Below, one piece after another: positions 61,677-64,000 of a DNA stretch of 64,000 nucleotides. Source of the DNA: Climacteris rufus (Eukaryota > Chordata > Aves > Passeriformes > Climacteridae); the NCBI GenBank assembly GCA_013398175.1, contig VZRZ01008245.1, positions 435,232 to 499,231 on the forward strand. The letters are read 5' to 3'. Positions within the stretch are counted from its first letter, which is position 1; each line of letters opens with the position of its first letter. A program made the position numbers and the translations under genes. The notes beneath the pieces were generated by a model that had not been told where the DNA came from, did not search any database, and saw only the letters and a program-made list of their open reading frames with translations.

Positions 61677-64000
61677 CGAGGTGTCTCTCACCCCTTCTGG
61701 GAGTGGCTGCTTGCAGCAGATCAAAGAAGTACTTTTATGATGGATATTTCAAGAAAAGCTGCAAAATGCCATGAGTGCACAGCAGAAAGCACACATTGCT
61801 CCTCCTTGGCTGTTTGTTTTTTTTCTTCATCTTTAAAGCAACTGGCTTCACTGACTTTGGTCTTTAATCCTGCTTTAGATTGTGCACCTTTGTGTAGGCA
61901 GCTCCACAGACTTGGAATGTACAGTATTTGTCCACAGCTTTGCTGCACCATGGTTACTTGTGATTGCTTACAGTATAAGAACGGTCATTACAGTGGCAGC
62001 AATGCACCCTCTGCTGGTGTCCATCAATATATTATCCAAAATCTTCCCCAAGTTAACTATTGACAAACACTGCTGACGGTAGAGGAAGGACCAATATTTT
62101 TCTCTCCTTCTTCGCTGATCCCCAGCAGTGATAACCTGAGGTGTTGAGATGGGCTGAAAAAACACTGAGCATGGTGCCAGCTCTGCAGCTATTGGCCCCA
62201 CATCGGTCCTAATGACTACAAAGATGCAACTGCCTTCAAGAGGAGGCTGGAAAACACCCTTAGCATGTGGGTTGATGGAAAAATGGGGATTCATGCTAAT
62301 CAAGTTGTGTGGGTGGAGGATGGCAAAGCATTTGTTATTGTCTGGGACAGCTCCTGCCAACGTGTACCTGCCTCAGGCTGGATTCTTGATAGTGGTTTTT
62401 GCAGACCTTTTTCATTCCTCTCAAAACAACCACTGAGTAAGATTTGTTTTAGATTTCCGGAAACCCCTAAATTACAGCCGAAATGGGCTATAATTCTGTG
62501 TTCTAGACAATTCTGTGTTTAAATTATGAACGTTCAAGTGGGTTTATTGAATGCAATTTTGCACTTTTGTGAAAATCTAAGGTCTTTTTCCCTTTTTTTT
62601 TTTATTTTTATGAATAGTAATATAAATTTGATTAAAGCCTTAGAAGCATCAGGAAAAACTTTAGAAAATAGGTGTGCTGCACTGTGATAGATGTGATCAG
62701 TGACTTGAGTGAGCATTAATTAATGGCTGGGGATTTTCAAAATGGCATTAAGTGAGAAACAGGTAAATGTAAGCTCATCCTACATTACCAAGATTTCATG
62801 CAAATTAAAAAAAAATGTTTTTGAGTGTGCAGTAAAATGGGAAAGAAAATCTCAGTAAGAAGTGACATCCACTAGATTCAGTGAGGATAACAGCATGATT
62901 TCTAGTCCATGATTATTATAAAGAAATATCATTTACAATGAATCTGATAATTTATGTTCTTTACTAGGTTTGTATTTTTCCAAAAGAAAGCATTTAGATG
63001 GATCCTCAGAGGATCTTTCAGGACGAAAATGCGATATTGTAGATATTCGGTAGGGAAGAAAATCAAGCTTGTAGATAATTATGTTGCAGGTAATAATGCC
63101 TTGGAAGCAGAGCACTCTGTTTTTCAGTAGCTCTTTCATGCCCTCTGCAGTTAAAACTCTGTTTTGTGTCTGTGCAATCAAAATGTGTTTTTTCTGACTG
63201 CAGAATGCAGTACCTAGGGTTAGTGGCAACTGTAGAACAGTAAACACTATTGGAAATTCTTTGGGTTGCCTGTAGGCTAGCTTGTGACTTCTATTATACA
63301 CTCACATCTAGCAAGCATTCCAGTAATGCAGATGATCCTGTGCTTTCACAGTGGCACCTCTTACATGGCAAGAACTGAGAGCACAGAAGTAAACAGAGGT
63401 CTCTCTGTATGAGATCTTTGCTGGTGCATACTGGGTTTCACTACATGCAGGCATCCATCTCCACTTGGGTCTGGAGTTTCATGCATATTTGCTGTCAAGT
63501 AGAAGTTATGTACAGATGACTGTATAAACTACTTTAAAGCAACCCTGAGTCTCATCATTAGATGTAACTTTTTTTTATCATCACTTTCAGAGAGTGCTGA
63601 TCATATTTATGCATAAAATCATCTGAAGCAATTCAGCCGACTCAAAACACTTCCAAAAGCAGGTGAGAAAAAGTGTCTTATATCAATTGATTGCACCTCG
63701 ATTACATTTCAAATAGATGTTTAAATTTTGGACATATAAAATTGTAAAATAGTGCATCATACCCCTTCTACTTACATATGAAGAGAAATGTGCAAGAGTG
63801 CATAGAAGTTTCATGGGCTTAAAGAAGAAATGGTCAGTCAGATGAAAATAAGGAGTGTAAATAGCTTTTGTAGGTCCTACTCTGGCAAAACATTTTAGCA
63901 TATATGTACAAAAGCATGCCATACTCATTATCTGTGGAGATGCCTGACATGGCTGAAAATAAAAGTTTTATCAGAAATTGTCTGAATTTATCAGAAGAAT

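Larger units (their letters stand above)
60335..64000. other. Intergenic sequence to the window end
   Basis: AT-rich with scattered short frames on both strands (for example 61737-62063 +, 61968-62360 - and 62933-63301 -), none with splice context or known domains. Holds a TTA/TCA simple repeat, a GGAA repeat and a possible old repeat motif at 60661. No CR1 copy recognised. Confidence 0.5.

Noticed and set aside
62090..62430. Possible diverged repeat or coding segment
   Set aside because: Some phrases look CR1-like (for example a short ACTGCCTTCAAGAGGAGGCTGG block) but the surrounding order does not follow a CR1 consensus that I can trace.
1..64000. CRISPR arrays, tRNA/rRNA genes, operons
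   Set aside because: No regularly spaced repeats and no RNA gene signatures were seen, and the composition and CR1 content point to a vertebrate genome.

Overview
The window looks like a piece of a bird genome, or at least a sauropsid one. It is AT-rich and intron-like, long ORFs are scarce, and the dominant repeat is the CR1 LINE, including CR1 3' ends built around the ATTCTATG-type octamer and several decayed pieces of the CR1 reverse-transcriptase C-terminus. I see nothing bacterial, no operon, no CRISPR array, and no tRNA or rRNA gene.

The only gene I can support runs on the + strand. Four internal exons (1497-1745, 2987-3076, 3835-3927, 8106-8234) and one terminal exon (54707-54811) all begin and end in phase 0. 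All have AG acceptors and consensus-like GT donors, and together they read without interruption through 221 codons to a TAA. A 3' UTR with AATAAA at 54959-54964 follows. The 5' part of the gene lies upstream of the window. I do not recognise the protein, so no symbol is given. It looks helical and leucine/isoleucine-rich, without an obvious catalytic motif. The last intron is about 46.5 kb and takes up most of the window.

The rest is intron (1-1496, 1746-2986, 3077-3834, 3928-8105, 8235-54706) and sequence downstream of the gene (about 54990-64000). These stretches hold twelve confident CR1 fragments in both orientations and one weaker one. They also hold two GC- and CpG-rich insertions with LTR-like or promoter-like features (about 10630-11320 and 22540-22700), a CpG-dense segment downstream of the gene bounded by splice-like signals (60066-60334), a few microsatellites, short perfect palindromes, and a 42-base assembly gap (3585-3626).

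I found no convincing new biological system. The most useful leads are the unidentified phase-0 gene with its very long last intron, a possible minus-strand terminal exon inside the GC-rich insertion at 10.5-11.3 kb, and the splice-bounded CpG-rich segment at 60.1-60.3 kb.
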